Positions 11,982-20,334 of a stretch of 34,985 bases of DNA are shown here, piece after piece. Source of the stretch: an uncultured Ectothiorhodospiraceae bacterium (GTDB lineage Bacteria; Pseudomonadota; Gammaproteobacteria; Nitrococcales; Nitrococcaceae); contig CAJXSH010000015.1 in the NCBI GenBank assembly GCA_913061005.1, positions 1 to 34,985 of the forward strand. Reading direction: 5' to 3'. Every line of letters begins with the position of its first letter. The stretch's first letter is position 1. Under the pieces are notes generated by a model. It did not search any database. It was not told the DNA's origin and worked only from the letters and a program-made list of their open reading frames with translations. The position numbers and the translations under genes were made by a program.

Positions 11982-13468
11982 GCGCAGGCCCTCCCCGTCA
12001 GCCGACGCCGGACTTCATCCCGATCGCTGAATGGCAGCGCCTGGTCACCCACCTGCTGGATGGATTCATGCCCCTTGCCGGCCACCAGCACCACATCGTC
12101 GCGGCTGGCTTCCTCCAGCGCCGAGGCGATGGCCTCGGCGCGGTCGAGCATCACCCGGCAGGGCTTGTCCGCCGGCACCCCCTCGCGAATGCCGGCCACA
12201 ATGGCCTGGGGTGACTCGGTGCGTGGATTGTCATTGGTCAGGACCAGGCGATCGGCAAACCGTGCCGCCACCGTCCCCATCAGCGGACGTTTGCCCGGGT
12301 CACGATCACCGCCACAGCCAAATACGCAGATGAGCCGACCCGTGGTGTGTTCGGCCAGGGTCTGCAGGGCACCGGCCAGTGCCCCCGGTGTATGGGCATA
12401 GTCCACAACCACCAACGGCCCGTCGGCCGCCACAAACCGCTCCATCCGTCCGGGGACGGGCTCGAGCCGCGAGAGCGCATCACGCCAGCTGGCATCGATA
12501 TCCGCACCGGCCACCGCCGCCAGCGCCGCGAGCACATTCATCGCATTGAATCGACCCAGCAGCGGCAGATCGACGTCAAACGCCGCCTGCCTGCCCTGGA
12601 TCCGGCACGACAGTCCATCCGGCCGGGCCACAACATCCAGCAGCCGCAGATCAGCCTCGGCATCGCTGCCGTAGGTCAGACAGACCCCCGGTGCATCGGT
12701 CATCCGGGCCAGACGGCGCCCGGTGGAGTCGTCGAGATTGAGGACGCGTCGGCGCAGCGTCGGCAGACCGAAAAGCCGCGCCTTGGCCTGCCGATAGGCG
12801 GCCTGCGATCCGTGATAATCCAGGTGATCCCGCCCGACATGGGTGAGGACCGCCGTCTCGATGGCCGCGGCATCCAGGCGATATTGATCCAGGGCGTGGG
12901 ACGACGCCTCCATGACCACCCGCTGGAAGCCCGATCGCCGCAACTCGGCCAACTGTCGCTGCAACGTCACCGCATCGGGTGTGGTCAACCCGGCCTCGGC
13001 CAGCGCCGTGGGTCGTCCCCAACCCAGCGTGCCGATGACCGCCGTTGGCCCGTTCGCGGCCTCGAGCAGCTGGGCGGCGTAGCAGGTCACCGAGGTTTTT
13101 CCATCGGTCCCCGTCACCGCAATGGGAGCAAGCCCTCGCCCGGGATCATCGTAAAAGGCGGCGGCAATCTCGCCGGCCAGCCGGCGCAGCCCCGGCACCC
13201 GGATGGCCCGGGCACCCGTTCGCCGGCATTGCTCGTCTACGTGTGATTCGCTGATGGACTCGGCGGGCTCCCAGAGCACCACTCGGGCACCACCATCCAG
13301 CGCCGATTGCAGATAATCCAGGCCATGCGCCCGGGCGCCGGCCAGGGCCATGAAAAGCCCGCCCGGTGTGACATCGCGCGAGTCGATGCTCACCCCCGAG
13401 ACGGTTTGCGCCTCCGCCCCGGCGAGGCCCGCCGCCGATAGCAACTGATTGAGCGGCTTCTCGGCCAT
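11978..13468 (-). CDS. murE: UDP-N-acetylmuramoyl-L-alanyl-D-glutamate--2,6-diaminopimelate ligase
   Basis: MurE adds the third amino acid of the stem peptide. The 496-residue product has the N-terminal VSIDSRDVTPGGLFMA motif, the P-loop GTDGKTS at about 120-126, the HALDQYRLD region and the DNPR motif at about 413-416. DNPR is the established signature of enzymes that use meso-diaminopimelate rather than lysine, as expected for a Gram-negative wall. Two starts are possible: GTG at 13471 (GTGA overlap with ftsI, with GGGGAGG 6 nt upstream) and ATG at 13468 (1-nt TGATG overlap, same Shine-Dalgarno at 9 nt). The ATG is used here; only one residue differs. Confidence 0.97.
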   Translation of the reverse strand: MAEKPLNQLLSAAGLAGAEAQTVSGVSIDSRDVTPGGLFMALAGARAHGLDYLQSALDGGARVVLWEPAESISESHVDEQCRRTGARAIRVPGLRRLAGEIAAAFYDDPGRGLAPIAVTGTDGKTSVTCYAAQLLEAANGPTAVIGTLGWGRPTALAEAGLTTPDAVTLQRQLAELRRSGFQRVVMEASSHALDQYRLDAAAIETAVLTHVGRDHLDYHGSQAAYRQAKARLFGLPTLRRRVLNLDDSTGRRLARMTDAPGVCLTYGSDAEADLRLLDVVARPDGLSCRIQGRQAAFDVDLPLLGRFNAMNVLAALAAVAGADIDASWRDALSRLEPVPGRMERFVAADGPLVVVDYAHTPGALAGALQTLAEHTTGRLICVFGCGGDRDPGKRPLMGTVAARFADRLVLTNDNPRTESPQAIVAGIREGVPADKPCRVMLDRAEAIASALEEASRDDVVLVAGKGHESIQQVGDQALPFSDRDEVRRRLTGRACA

Positions 13469-15189
13469 CACCGCTCGCCTCCCCGGGCAATGGTCAGCGC
13501 CTGATCGTCCGGCGCGGCATCCGGTGGGATGTTGTGCAGCCGCAAGGCGCTGCTCACCAGCGACTGGAATACCGGCGCCGCCACAATGCCCGCGTAGTAA
13601 TCCTCGCCGCCTGGCTCATCAATGGTGACCACGGCGACAAAGCGGGGATCGTCGGCCGGTGCCATCCCGGCAAACGTCGAGACGTAGCGACCCGCGGCAT
13701 AGCCCCCGGCAACGGCCTTGCGGCTGGTGCCAGTCTTGCCGGCCACCGCATAGCCCGGGATCGCGGCGCTTGTGGCGGTGCCCCCCGGACGGGTGACCGA
13801 CACCAGCATCTCGCGCACTGTGGCCGCCACCTCTGCGGACATGGCCTGCTGGGGCGGCTCGGCGGGCTGGTCCTTGATCAGTCGGGGCATCGGCAACCGG
13901 CCATCGGCGGCAATCGCCGCATAGCCCCGGGCCAGCTGCAGGGTGGTCGCCGAGAGCCCATAGCCAAAGGCAAGCGTGGCTCGCTCGAATGGACGCCTCG
14001 AGGGCATCGCCGATAGATGCCCGGCGGCCTCGCCAGGAAAGGCCACACCGGTGGGCCGGCCGAAGGCCAGTTCATTGAGCTGGCGCCAGAGGGTGCCGGG
14101 CTCGAGGCCCATGGCGATGTCCACGGCGCCGACATTGCTGGACTTTTTCAAGACCCCGGTGACGGTGAGTTCGCCGAAATCCCGAATATCCTCGACCTGC
14201 TCACCGGCCACCCGAGTGACACCCGGCGAGGTCTGGATCTTGGTCTCGGGCGTCACCGCCCCGGCCGCCAGCGCCGCAGCAATGGTGAAGGGCTTGATGA
14301 CCGAGCCCGGCTCGTAGACATCGGTGACCGCCCGGTTGCGGTAGCGGCCACCGGTAATATCCGAGCGGCGGTTGGGATTGAACGCCGGCTGATTGACCAT
14401 CGCCAGGATCTCGCCGCTGTCCGGATCCAGCAGCACCACCGAACCGCCCGCCGCATCGAAACGCTCGACCGCGGCCTTGAGTTCGCGATAGGCGATGTAC
14501 TGAAGGCGCTTGTCGAGGGTCAGCGTCAGATCCCGGCCCGGTTGCGGCTCACGCAGTCGCTCGACATCCTCGATGTTGCGCCCCAGCCGATCGCGCAGGA
14601 CGCGCTTGGCCCCGGGCTGGCCCGCCAGCCAGTCGTCATAGGCCAGCTCCAGACCCTCCTGGCCGCGATCGTCGATATTGGTAAAACCGAGCACATGCCC
14701 GGTGACCTCGCCGGCGGGGTAGAACCGCCGGTACTCGCGCTGCAGGTAGACACCCGGCAGATCCAGCGCGGCCACCCGCTCGGCGACTGTCGGGTCGACG
14801 TGGCGGCGCAGGTAATGAAACTCGCGCGCCGTCCGGGCCTCGATTTCTTGAGTGAGCGCCGCCGGATCGCGCCCCAGGACCTCGGCAATGCGATCAATCG
14901 CGCCCTCACCCGGGGCATTCAGCAACATGCCGGGGTCGACCCAGATGGATTCCACCGGCGCACTGATGGCGAGTGGCCGGCCGTGACGATCATAAATACC
15001 GCCCCGGTGGGCAGAGAGCTGTTCGACGCGCAGATGACGCTGATCCCCCTGGCCTTGCAGAAAATCTCCCTCCAACACCTGCAATGACACCGCCCGGGCG
15101 AGCAACGCCACGGGCAGTGCAAGCAGCGCCAGCATCACGACAGCCCGCCGCCAGGGCGGTGCCAGCGGTGTGCGGTTCTCGCCGCTCAT
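13468..15189 (-). CDS. ftsI: Septal peptidoglycan transpeptidase FtsI (PBP3)
   Basis: FtsI is the class B penicillin-binding protein that cross-links septal peptidoglycan next to FtsW. The 573-residue product has a short cytoplasmic tail, one membrane segment (about 15-33), a pedestal domain beginning near the HRGGIYDRHGRPLA motif (about 61-74), and a C-terminal transpeptidase domain. The three active-site motifs are all present: SVIK (Ser296, Lys299), SSN (350-352) and KTGT (485-488). The ATG at 15189 is in an ATGA overlap with ftsL. No residue suggests loss of activity. Confidence 0.98.
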   Translation of the reverse strand: MSGENRTPLAPPWRRAVVMLALLALPVALLARAVSLQVLEGDFLQGQGDQRHLRVEQLSAHRGGIYDRHGRPLAISAPVESIWVDPGMLLNAPGEGAIDRIAEVLGRDPAALTQEIEARTAREFHYLRRHVDPTVAERVAALDLPGVYLQREYRRFYPAGEVTGHVLGFTNIDDRGQEGLELAYDDWLAGQPGAKRVLRDRLGRNIEDVERLREPQPGRDLTLTLDKRLQYIAYRELKAAVERFDAAGGSVVLLDPDSGEILAMVNQPAFNPNRRSDITGGRYRNRAVTDVYEPGSVIKPFTIAAALAAGAVTPETKIQTSPGVTRVAGEQVEDIRDFGELTVTGVLKKSSNVGAVDIAMGLEPGTLWRQLNELAFGRPTGVAFPGEAAGHLSAMPSRRPFERATLAFGYGLSATTLQLARGYAAIAADGRLPMPRLIKDQPAEPPQQAMSAEVAATVREMLVSVTRPGGTATSAAIPGYAVAGKTGTSRKAVAGGYAAGRYVSTFAGMAPADDPRFVAVVTIDEPGGEDYYAGIVAAPVFQSLVSSALRLHNIPPDAAPDDQALTIARGGER

Positions 15190-15479
15190 GGGCGCTCACC
15201 CGCTGTTGAATCGGGTTCGAGCAAGACCAGGGTCGTGGCATCGGGTTGCCGCAGCCCCAGGGCTTCCCGGGCCAGCCGCTCGACCCGGGCATTGGTGGCC
15301 AATGCGCCCTGTTCCAGACGCAGGCGCGACCACTCGGTGTTGAGGGCATCCCGCTCGTCCCGCAGGGTTTCGAGTTCGACAAACAACCCGCGGCTCTGGT
15401 GCTTGACCGACACCACTGCAACCGCCGAGGCCAGCACCAGCGCCCCCAACGTGGCCAGCCAGACCCATTGCCGGCTCAT
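15186..15479 (-). CDS. ftsL: Cell division protein FtsL
   Basis: FtsL is a small bitopic divisome protein that forms a coiled coil with FtsB, binds FtsQ, and activates FtsWI. The 97-residue product has a membrane segment at about residues 5-25 followed by a periplasmic heptad region (about 30-75) rich in Leu, Glu and Arg ([19 protein letters not shown]). Sequence conservation in this family is low, so the call rests on size, topology and the invariant position between rsmH and ftsI. Both ends are 4-nt ATGA overlaps with neighbouring genes. Confidence 0.93.
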   Translation of the reverse strand: MSRQWVWLATLGALVLASAVAVVSVKHQSRGLFVELETLRDERDALNTEWSRLRLEQGALATNARVERLAREALGLRQPDATTLVLLEPDSTAGERP

Positions 15480-16414
15480 GGCAGACGCTCCGCGATCCGC
15501 ATCACCGCACTCCGCGCCCGCGGGTTGGCCGCAATCTCATCATCATCCGGCCGATGGGCCCGCCCGAGCCGCCGCAGTCTGGGCTGCTTCTCCCGGGGCA
15601 CCGCCCCGGCCCCCGGGGGCAGATCGCCAACCTGGCTGTGGGTGTTGATAAAGCGCTTGACCTGCCGGTCTTCGAGCGAGTGAAAACTGATCACCACCAA
15701 TCGCCCGCCCGGGCCAAGCAGGTCACAGACCTCGGCGAGCAGGGCATCGAGTGCCTCGAGCTCGCCGTTGAGATGGATACGCAACGCCTGGAAGGTCCGG
15801 GTGGCCGGGTGACGGCCCGGCTCGGCCCGCGGGACCGCGTTGGCAATCAGGGTTGCCAGCCCGGTGGTTGTGCCGGGCAACTCACCGGCATCACGGGCCT
15901 TGACGATGGCCGCGGCGATCCGACGGGCGAAGCGCTCCTCGCCATAGCGACGAATCACCGACACCAGCTCCCGCTCGCCGACCCCGCTCAACCACTCGGC
16001 AGCGGTTGGCCCGTGGGTATTGTCCATCCGCATATCCAGGGGGCCGTCGCGCAGAAAACTGAATCCGCGGGCCGCGTCATCCAGCTGCGGCGAGGACACC
16101 CCCAGATCGAGCAGGATCCCCGAAACCTGACCGGCCAGGCCTGCTGCGCGCAGATGGCTGCCCAGATGGGCGAAACTCGACTGCAGGATGTGGCAGCGGG
16201 GGTCGCTGCCATGCCGCTGCCTGGCAACGGCAATGGCCTCGGGGTCGCGATCGACCAGCCAGATGCAGGCCGTATCATCCAGACGCGAGATCAGGGCCAT
16301 GGCGTGGCCGCCGCGGCCGTAGGTGCCATCGACAAAGACGCCGCCCCGCTCGGGTGCCATCGCCTGCACGGCCTGCTCCAGCATGACTGGATGATGGGCT
16401 GCGGATGCCTGCAT
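15476..16414 (-). CDS. rsmH: 16S rRNA (cytosine1402-N4)-methyltransferase RsmH (MraW)
   Basis: RsmH methylates N4 of C1402 in the 16S rRNA decoding centre, using S-adenosylmethionine. RsmI, encoded nearby at 17494-18351, adds the 2'-O-methyl group to the same nucleotide. The 312-residue product (E. coli 313) begins with [10 protein letters not shown], has the SAM-binding motif [11 protein letters not shown] at 28-38, the [21 protein letters not shown] segment region and the late [15 protein letters not shown] motif, all RsmH hallmarks. The ATG at 16414 has AAGGGG 7 nt upstream. It follows mraZ after 11 nt and overlaps ftsL by 4 nt. Confidence 0.97.
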   Translation of the reverse strand: MQASAAHHPVMLEQAVQAMAPERGGVFVDGTYGRGGHAMALISRLDDTACIWLVDRDPEAIAVARQRHGSDPRCHILQSSFAHLGSHLRAAGLAGQVSGILLDLGVSSPQLDDAARGFSFLRDGPLDMRMDNTHGPTAAEWLSGVGERELVSVIRRYGEERFARRIAAAIVKARDAGELPGTTTGLATLIANAVPRAEPGRHPATRTFQALRIHLNGELEALDALLAEVCDLLGPGGRLVVISFHSLEDRQVKRFINTHSQVGDLPPGAGAVPREKQPRLRRLGRAHRPDDDEIAANPRARSAVMRIAERLP

Positions 16415-16425
16415 ATACCGACCCC

Positions 16426-16878
16426 TTACAATGACAACGACTCAAGATCGGCGGGCAGCTCTTCCGAGCCGGCCGCCTCCTCCAGCCATTCATCTCTGCG
16501 ATCGGTCCAGGACGCCTCGTCCCAGAGCTCAAATTTGTTGCCCTGCCCGATCAGTACGGTGTGTTTATCCAGACCGGCAAATTCGCGCAGCGGGGCCGGC
16601 AGCAGGATCCGGCCATTGCCATCGAGCTGACACTCGGTGGCATGACCGATCAGCAGACGCTGCAGCCGGCGCGCGGCGCGGTTCAGACTGGGCAGCCGCA
16701 CCAGCTTTTGCTCGATGTGCTCCCATTCGGGCAAGGGATAGACAAGAAGACAGTGATCCCGGTCGACGGTCACAACCAGCTGGCCGTCGCAAAGCCCCGT
16801 CAGCCGTTCACGATAACGGCTGGGGAATGCTATGCGGCCTTTTGCATCCAGGTTGATGTGGGTGACACCACGAAACAC
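16426..16878 (-). CDS. mraZ: Transcriptional regulator MraZ
   Basis: MraZ is a small ring-forming DNA-binding protein of the AbrB-like fold that, in E. coli, represses its own dcw promoter. The 150-residue product contains the two conserved repeats, one near residues 8-25 ([17 protein letters not shown]) and one near 84-100 ([17 protein letters not shown]), each with the D-x-K/N-GRI/L-x-x-P core. The start is GTG at 16878 (VFRGV), with AGGGG 7 nt upstream; no ATG fits the family N terminus. It is the first gene of the dcw cluster and lies directly downstream of a promoter and a set of TGG repeats that look like its own operator. Confidence 0.96.
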   Translation of the reverse strand: MFRGVTHINLDAKGRIAFPSRYRERLTGLCDGQLVVTVDRDHCLLVYPLPEWEHIEQKLVRLPSLNRAARRLQRLLIGHATECQLDGNGRILLPAPLREFAGLDKHTVLIGQGNKFELWDEASWTDRRDEWLEEAAGSEELPADLESLSL

Positions 16879-16904
16879 GCATTATCCCCTGTTCGACCCG
16901 TGGA

Positions 16905-16939
16905 AACCATTTTCCACCACTTCTTCCCACTTTGAACCA
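16905..16939 (-). promoter_or_regulatory. Putative MraZ operator: four TGG boxes at 10-bp spacing
   Basis: On the minus strand four pentamers occur at exact 10-bp intervals: TGGTT (16935-16939), TGGGA (16925-16929), TGGTG (16915-16919) and TGGTT (16905-16909), each separated by 5 nt. In E. coli, MraZ binds direct TGGGN repeats separated by 5-nt spacers upstream of mraZ, so spacing and core match the known operator type. The first box overlaps the predicted +1 of the mraZ promoter and the others fall in the 5' leader, fitting repression by occlusion. The match is seen directly; MraZ binding here is inferred. Confidence 0.75.
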
Positions 16940-16940
16940 C

Positions 16941-16969
16941 ACTTTAGACAGCAAATATCACGACGTCAA
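16941..16969 (-). promoter_or_regulatory. Sigma-70-type promoter of the dcw cluster
   Basis: On the minus strand TTGACG (16964-16969) is followed after 17 nt by TAAAGT (16941-16946), matching the consensus at 5/6 and 4/6 positions. Transcription would begin near 16934, giving a leader of about 55 nt before the mraZ GTG. The promoter abuts the TGG boxes that probably bind MraZ. It is the only good promoter seen between rnpB and mraZ. Confidence 0.65.
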
Positions 16970-17085
16970 CCCGACAGACATCGGATTTTTCCCAACAGGA
17001 CAGATACTTACAGAAACTTGCCGAGCGCCGGCCAAGCCCGGCGATCAGCACCCAAAAATACGGTTTGAAAACATTGATTTAAGGG

Positions 17086-17104
17086 AAAATGCGAGAATTC
17101 GCAT
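17086..17104 (-). terminator. Possible intrinsic terminator of rnpB
   Basis: Just beyond the 3' end of RNase P RNA, the minus strand reads ATGCGA, a 4-nt loop, TCGCAT, then a short T run that breaks into CCC. The 6-bp stem and short T tract make it a weak terminator, but its place (a few nt past the mature 3' end and ahead of the dcw promoter) is right. It could instead be only a processing stop. Confidence 0.45.
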
Positions 17105-17110
17105 GAAAAG

Positions 17111-17473
17111 AAAGTGGGAAGCCGGCCTGTAAGCCGGGTTCTGTCGAGGACAGTCATTCATCTGGGATACGCGTCACCGCGCATCTCTAGCGACCTACCC
17201 GGGAGCCGCGCGGGCCACGCGTATGCTCCCCTATTTGGTCTTGCTCCGGGTGGGGTTTGCCCTGCCATGCCGTGTTACCACGCATGCGGTGCGCTCTTAC
17301 CGCACCATTTCAACCTTACCTGTGCCACCCGCGGCGGCCATCGGCGGTATGTTTTCTGCGGCACTTTCCGTCGGCTCACGCCGCCCAGGCGTTACCTGGC
17401 ACCCTGCCCGTCGGAGCCCGGACTTTCCTCCGCGCCACCATGCGGTGTGCCGCGACTGCCCGGCCGACTTCCC
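17111..17473 (-). ncRNA. rnpB: RNase P RNA (class A)
   Basis: This is the catalytic RNA that matures the 5' ends of tRNAs together with the RnpA protein. On the minus strand the 5' part has the conserved GAGGAAAGTCCGGGCTCC block (P4/J3-4 region). The middle has the GGTAAGAGCGCACCGC and AGACCAAATAGGGG blocks, and the 3' part ends with ACAGAACCCGGCTTACAGG. The two ends pair into helix P1: GGGAAGTCGGCC at the 5' end with GGCCGGCTTCCC at the 3' end, with one G-U pair. Total length of about 360 nt fits bacterial type A RNA. The exact 3' end is uncertain by a few nt. It sits about 20 nt after rsmI on the same strand, as in Pseudomonas. Confidence 0.96.
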
Positions 17474-17480
17474 GGCACCG

Positions 17481-17486
17481 ATTGTA
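17481..17486 (-). promoter_or_regulatory. Likely -10 element of rnpB
   Basis: TACAAT (5/6 match to TATAAT) on the minus strand lies 7 nt before the predicted 5' end of RNase P RNA at 17473, a suitable distance for a transcription start. It is squeezed into the gap after the rsmI stop codon. No good -35 hexamer is visible 16-18 nt upstream, where the sequence is the GC-rich 3' end of rsmI. Confidence 0.5.
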
Positions 17487-17493
17487 CACCGGC

Positions 17494-18351
17494 TCAACCC
17501 GGCGCGCGTGGTTGACCACTGGCCATATCGTAGAGCGCATTGACCGATTGACCGGTGAGCCTGGACGCCACTCGTGCCGCGCTCCGGGCCCCGAGGCCCT
17601 CGGCCCGAAGCAATGCCAGAACCTCCGGGGCCGGCAGCACCGGCGGCGGTGCCTCGGCCTCTGCTGCCGGCCCGATGACCAGCACCACCTCACCGCGCTG
17701 GCAATCGGCATCCGACTCGACCCACTCACGCATCTGCTCGAGAGGCAGCAGCCGCGCCGTCTCGAAACGCTTGGTGAGCTCACGACAAAGGGCGATCTCA
17801 CGTTCACCGCCCATGACGGCCTGCAGGTCAGCCAGGGCTGCCGGCAGGCGCCGGGCCGCCTCGAAGAGCACCAGCGTCGAGGACAACGAGGCAAGCGCCT
17901 TGATGCGCTGACGCCGGGCACTGGACCGGGCCGGCAGAAAACCCTCGAAGACAAACCGGTCCGTGGGCAGACCGGCGACCGATAGCGCCGCCGTCACGCT
18001 GCTGGCCCCTGGCACGGCCACCACCTCGATGCCCGCCTGCTGGGCCATTCGTACCAGCCGGTAGCCCGGGTCACTGATCAGGGGTGTCCCCGCATCACTG
18101 ACCAGAGCAATGTCATCACCGGCCTGGAGTCGCGCCAGCACGGTGTCGATGCGTTGCGCCTCATTGTGCTCATGAAGACTGACCAGCGGCGTTTTCAGTC
18201 CCAGATGGCTGAGCAAGCCACCGCTATGCCGAGTGTCCTCGGCGGCCACCAGCGCCACCTCACCGAGCACCCGCACCGCCCGGGGCGATAGGTCCTCGAG
18301 ATTGCCAATGGGTGTCGCGACGACATGGAGGCGACCGGCGTCGTTTGACAT
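17494..18351 (-). CDS. rsmI: 16S rRNA (cytidine1402-2'-O)-methyltransferase RsmI
   Basis: RsmI 2'-O-methylates C1402 of 16S rRNA, the same base modified by RsmH. The 285-residue product (E. coli 286) is a tetrapyrrole-methylase-fold enzyme with the motifs VATPIGNLEDLSPRA (about 10-24), AAEDTRHSGGLL, ALVSDAGTPLISDPG and VPGASSVTAALSVAGLPTD in order. The frame is open upstream to 18759, within the divergent lpoA. The ATG at 18351 (MSNDAGRLHVV) is the family-like start. It is divergent from lpoA, as in E. coli and Pseudomonas; the -35 of the lpoA promoter overlaps its start codon. rnpB follows directly. Confidence 0.97.
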   Translation of the reverse strand: MSNDAGRLHVVATPIGNLEDLSPRAVRVLGEVALVAAEDTRHSGGLLSHLGLKTPLVSLHEHNEAQRIDTVLARLQAGDDIALVSDAGTPLISDPGYRLVRMAQQAGIEVVAVPGASSVTAALSVAGLPTDRFVFEGFLPARSSARRQRIKALASLSSTLVLFEAARRLPAALADLQAVMGGEREIALCRELTKRFETARLLPLEQMREWVESDADCQRGEVVLVIGPAAEAEAPPPVLPAPEVLALLRAEGLGARSAARVASRLTGQSVNALYDMASGQPRAPG

Positions 18352-18374
18352 GTCAGTTTTCCGGACTCGATACT
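18345..18374 (+). promoter_or_regulatory. Promoter of lpoA-yraN-diaA
   Basis: A consensus TTGACA (18345-18350) is followed after 18 nt by GATACT (18369-18374), which matches TATAAT at 4/6. Transcription would start near 18381, about 43 nt before the lpoA start codon. The -35 hexamer lies on the first codons of the divergent rsmI, so polymerase binding here could compete with expression of rsmI. Confidence 0.65.
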
Positions 18375-18423
18375 CTGGTCGCTGCAGTGTAAAGGGCTGC
18401 ACGGACCGCTGCGAGGCCATTTT

Positions 18424-20334
18424 TTGACTGCCATCCGCCCCTTGTTTGTCGTACTCGCCGCACTGGCTGTGCTTGCCGGCTGCGCGACCATGCCGCCGCC
18501 GGCAACCGAAGAACGGCCATTCGACTCTCCCCAGCTGGACGATGCCGAGGCCGCCCAACGGCTGGGCGATACGACCAGCGCCATCACCCTGTTGCACATG
18601 GCCGCCGACCAGGCACCGGCCCCCACGCGCACTCGGTTGCGGCTCGAGGCGGCGGTGCTCGCCACCCAGCTCGCCGATGACATGGATGCCCCCGATCCAC
18701 CGGGCCGGGCGGCGTCGCCGGCCACCCGGGCATTGCGCGAGATGCTCGCGATCCGGCAAGCGGCGGACCGACCCGATCCTGACAAGGCCCGTCGCCTGGC
18801 CCGGCTCGAGGGACAGGTCTCGGCTCGCATCGAACCACTGCGACGCCTCTGGGAAGGCCAGTCACGGATGGCCGCCGGAGAATATGCAAAGGCGGTGACG
18901 GTCCTTACCGGGATATACGACGCCCCCCAGGCATCGGTCACCCACCGCTTGACCGCCGAATCGGTGCTCTGGCGTGCGCTCATCGCCCTGGATGGCACCC
19001 GAGCGGATGACTGGCCGGCGCCGGCCACCGCAAGCTCCGATCTAGGCGGCTGGACCGAACTGGCCGATGGTGTCGCCCGGCACGCCCTCAATCCCGATGC
19101 AACCCGGCGCTTTCTGCGGCAATGGCGGCGGCGTCATCCGCAGCACCCCGCCACCGGCATGCTGCTTACCCGCATCCGGCTTGTGCAGCGGGCGGATCTC
19201 TCCCCCGCCCGCCGGGTGGCCGTGCTGTTGCCGCTCTCCGGCGAACTGGCGAACGCCGGCGCGCTCATCCAGCGGGGTATCCTCGCGGCCTATCACGCCA
19301 GCGATTCACAGCGTCGGCCCCGCCGACTCGATTTCATCGACACCGGTGAGGCGGGTCTGCCGCCGCGTTTTGCCTATCAGCGTGCCCTCAACCAGGGCGC
19401 GGGCCAGGTGATCGGCCCCCTGCGCAAAGCGGCGGTCCGGGAGCTGGCCCGGAACCTGGACCGCTCACGCCCCACCATTGCACTCAATCGACTCGAGACC
19501 GGGCCGCCGGCGGATCGACCACCGGGCTTTTACCAATTCGGCCTGGCGCCGGAGGACGATGCCCGCACCATGGCCGAGGCGGCCCGTCGGCTCGGCTACC
19601 AGAGGCTCGCCGTGCTGCGCCGGGCCGATGACTGGGGCCGTCGGGTTGGAAAGGCCTTTCGCGATGCCTTAACCGATCGGGATGGCCGGATCGCCGAGGA
19701 GGTGAGCTACTCGCCCGAGGCGCAGGATCTGGCGGTCCCGATCCGACAGCTTCTCAACCTGGATGCCAGCGATGGCCGGCACGAGCGCATCCAGTCGATC
19801 ACCGGCACGAGGCTTCGCTTCGAAGCCCGCCGGCGGATGGACATCGATGGGGTGTTCGTCGCAGCCCGACAGCCCGATGCGCGCCTGGTGCTGCCTCAGA
19901 TCCGTTTTCATCGTGGTATCGGGCTGCCGGTACTGGGGGTGGCCGATGCCTACGATGAACAGCCGGCCGCCGAGGTCAACAACGACCTCGAGGGACTCAT
20001 GCTGCCGCGCTTGCCGTGGTTGATGGGGCGCAACCCCGATCCCGGGTCGCAGCGGGCCCGGCAGCAGCTCGATGCCGCCGGGCTGGAGAGCCAGCACCGG
20101 CTGCTTGCGCTGGGTATCGACGCCTACAACCTGCTAGGCCGGATCGATGCGCTTTTGAGATATCCATCACTGCGCACCGCCGGGGCGACAGGCACCCTTG
20201 CCGTGGATACCCGGCAGCGCATTCGGCGGACGACGCCGGTCATGGCGATCACCCCCGATGGCCTGCGCCCGGTGAACCTGCCCGAGAAAACCGAGGTCGA
20301 GGATGGTCAATCGACAAACCGTGAAGGCCGCTGA
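18424..20334 (+). CDS. lpoA: Outer-membrane lipoprotein LpoA, activator of PBP1A
   Basis: LpoA is an outer-membrane lipoprotein that reaches through the periplasm to stimulate the peptidoglycan synthase PBP1A. The 636-residue product has a lipoprotein signal peptide with lipobox LAGC (Cys20), an N-terminal helical TPR-like half (about 30-240) and a C-terminal half (about 260-620) resembling a periplasmic substrate-binding fold. Typical segments of that half are VAVLLPLSGELANAGALIQRGILAAY and the later YDEQPAAEVNNDLEGL. The start is TTG at 18424, with GCGAGG 7 nt upstream; no ATG precedes the signal peptide. Position divergent from rsmI and ahead of yraN supports LpoA (YraM). It overlaps yraN by 32 nt. 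Confidence 0.93.
   Translation: MTAIRPLFVVLAALAVLAGCATMPPPATEERPFDSPQLDDAEAAQRLGDTTSAITLLHMAADQAPAPTRTRLRLEAAVLATQLADDMDAPDPPGRAASPATRALREMLAIRQAADRPDPDKARRLARLEGQVSARIEPLRRLWEGQSRMAAGEYAKAVTVLTGIYDAPQASVTHRLTAESVLWRALIALDGTRADDWPAPATASSDLGGWTELADGVARHALNPDATRRFLRQWRRRHPQHPATGMLLTRIRLVQRADLSPARRVAVLLPLSGELANAGALIQRGILAAYHASDSQRRPRRLDFIDTGEAGLPPRFAYQRALNQGAGQVIGPLRKAAVRELARNLDRSRPTIALNRLETGPPADRPPGFYQFGLAPEDDARTMAEAARRLGYQRLAVLRRADDWGRRVGKAFRDALTDRDGRIAEEVSYSPEAQDLAVPIRQLLNLDASDGRHERIQSITGTRLRFEARRRMDIDGVFVAARQPDARLVLPQIRFHRGIGLPVLGVADAYDEQPAAEVNNDLEGLMLPRLPWLMGRNPDPGSQRARQQLDAAGLESQHRLLALGIDAYNLLGRIDALLRYPSLRTAGATGTLAVDTRQRIRRTTPVMAITPDGLRPVNLPEKTEVEDGQSTNREGR

Noticed and set aside
10773-12401. 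Long plus-strand open frame (542 codons) opposite murF and murE
   Set aside because: It is antisense to two well-defined genes, has no family motifs and a low-complexity Arg/Gly/Gln/His-rich composition. Such frames are expected in GC-rich DNA because stop codons are rare opposite biased codons.
16879-16885. GATAAT just before the mraZ GTG as a -10 element
   Set aside because: A start from it would fall on the start codon and leave no ribosome site, and there is no -35 at the right distance; the upstream TTGACG/TAAAGT pair is better.
18367-18393. Possible minus-strand promoter for rsmI (TTTACA, 15 nt, TATCGA)
   Set aside because: The spacing is too short and the -10 is poor, so it is not listed as a feature; it is mentioned only with the lpoA promoter.
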